Below are positions 63,360 through 64,000 of a stretch of 64,000 nucleotides of DNA, in pieces (positions within the stretch are counted from its first letter, which is position 1; each line of letters begins with the position of its first letter). The translations under genes were made by a program, and so were the position numbers. This stretch comes from a bacterium. GTDB lineage: Bacteria; Hydrothermota; DG-26; JAUXAN01. The notes beneath the pieces are model-generated. The model had not been told where the DNA came from and made no database searches. It was given only the letters and a program-made list of their open reading frames with translations. Location of the stretch: contig JAUXAN010000006.1 in the NCBI GenBank assembly GCA_030619885.1, forward strand, positions 1-64,000, in the 5' to 3' direction.

Positions 63360-64000
63360 TCTTGTCGCTCCTTGAAATAGGAGGTCGCATCGTTATCGAC
63401 GAATAGCAGAACATCGGCACGGCCCTTCTCCAGACCCAGTCGAACCATTGCTTTGGACTCGGCATTGTTAACGGATGATTCTACATTCTCAATTATCTCG
63501 GGCGCACCGATGTTGAATATCTTTTCAGAGCCAGCAAGGGTGGGCAGCAAGTTGCCACATATGACATTGGCGACCTCTCCCAGTGCATCGAACTGCTCTT
63601 TTTTTGAAGTAGATTCTTTACCCTTTATATTGGTTGCCATGGTGGCTAATAGACCCCCGCATATAGTTACCACCAGTCTGCCGCTGAACGGCCCCTGGAA
63701 CCCCACACTCCCCGCTGCTTCAAACCGGGCGTTCTGCTGGCATTCTCCGAGTTCTGACGACGGCAGCATAAGGCAGAGTTCCTCAAAAACCAGGGCTACC
63801 GCCTTGTAAAGTTTCTTTTCCAGATTGTCGCCTTTTGAAACTTCGTCTCCAACTTGCTGCTCATCTAATCCTCCTATCATACTTATAACAGTTTCACGAA
63901 GGGTCTCAGGTGTGAATGGCTTATGGATGTAACCAGTCCCTTTTTTGATAAGCATCTCTATGTCTTTATCAATACTTTTAGCAGTAATGATGATTACCGA
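63356..64000 (-). CDS. Response regulator fused to CheX/CheC-like phosphatase domain (N-terminus outside window)
   Basis: In-frame to window edge: SVIIITAKSIDKDIEMLIKKGTGYIHKPFTPETLRE; CheX-like GEVANVICGNLLPTLAG. Confidence 0.8.
   Translation of the reverse strand, partial: SVIIITAKSIDKDIEMLIKKGTGYIHKPFTPETLRETVISMIGGLDEQQVGDEVSKGDNLEKKLYKAVALVFEELCLMLPSSELGECQQNARFEAAGSVGFQGPFSGRLVVTICGGLLATMATNIKGKESTSKKEQFDALGEVANVICGNLLPTLAGSEKIFNIGAPEIIENVESSVNNAESKAMVRLGLEKGRADVLLFVDNDATSYFKERQE

Noticed and set aside
60469-64000. Complete chemotaxis operon
   Set aside because: Only CheY-like, CheB and CheX-like genes are visible; no CheA/CheW/CheR/MCP in the window, so the claim cannot be made.

Overview
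This 64 kb bacterial chromosomal window (moderately AT-rich, densely coded) looks like an uncultivated Gram-negative-type lineage; that is inferred from FlgD/T9SS-like C-terminal sorting tails and PorV-like barrels, and the phylum cannot be fixed from sequence alone. Most of it is housekeeping: dprA-obg-coaD-rsmD, tig-clpP-clpX-lon, ctpA, htrA plus a sigma factor plus nnrD, glnA-dapB, purF, pyrR-pyrB-pyrC, pdxA, and at the right edge HD-GYP/CheB/CheX-type signalling genes. There is one tRNA-Leu(UAG) and one complete 23S rRNA gene. The 23S has no 16S, 5S or spacer tRNA nearby, and has its own promoter, a boxA-like leader and a 17-bp processing stem. The main candidates for something undescribed are: (1) a tandem pair of roughly 850-aa paralogs (33593-38739) with large uncharacterised helical N-termini and C-terminal class III nucleotide-cyclase-like domains with altered active sites; (2) the free-standing 23S gene; (3) dispersed, sometimes nested palindromic elements, two of which resemble extra hairpins inside the 23S gene; (4) a TCTGTG/TTCGTG direct-repeat module placed just upstream of TTGACA -35 boxes at many promoters on both strands; (5) several gene relics, including a formylglycine-generating-enzyme-like gene interrupted by one in-frame TGA where Trp is expected. 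All assignments were made by eye from the translations; no database search was run.
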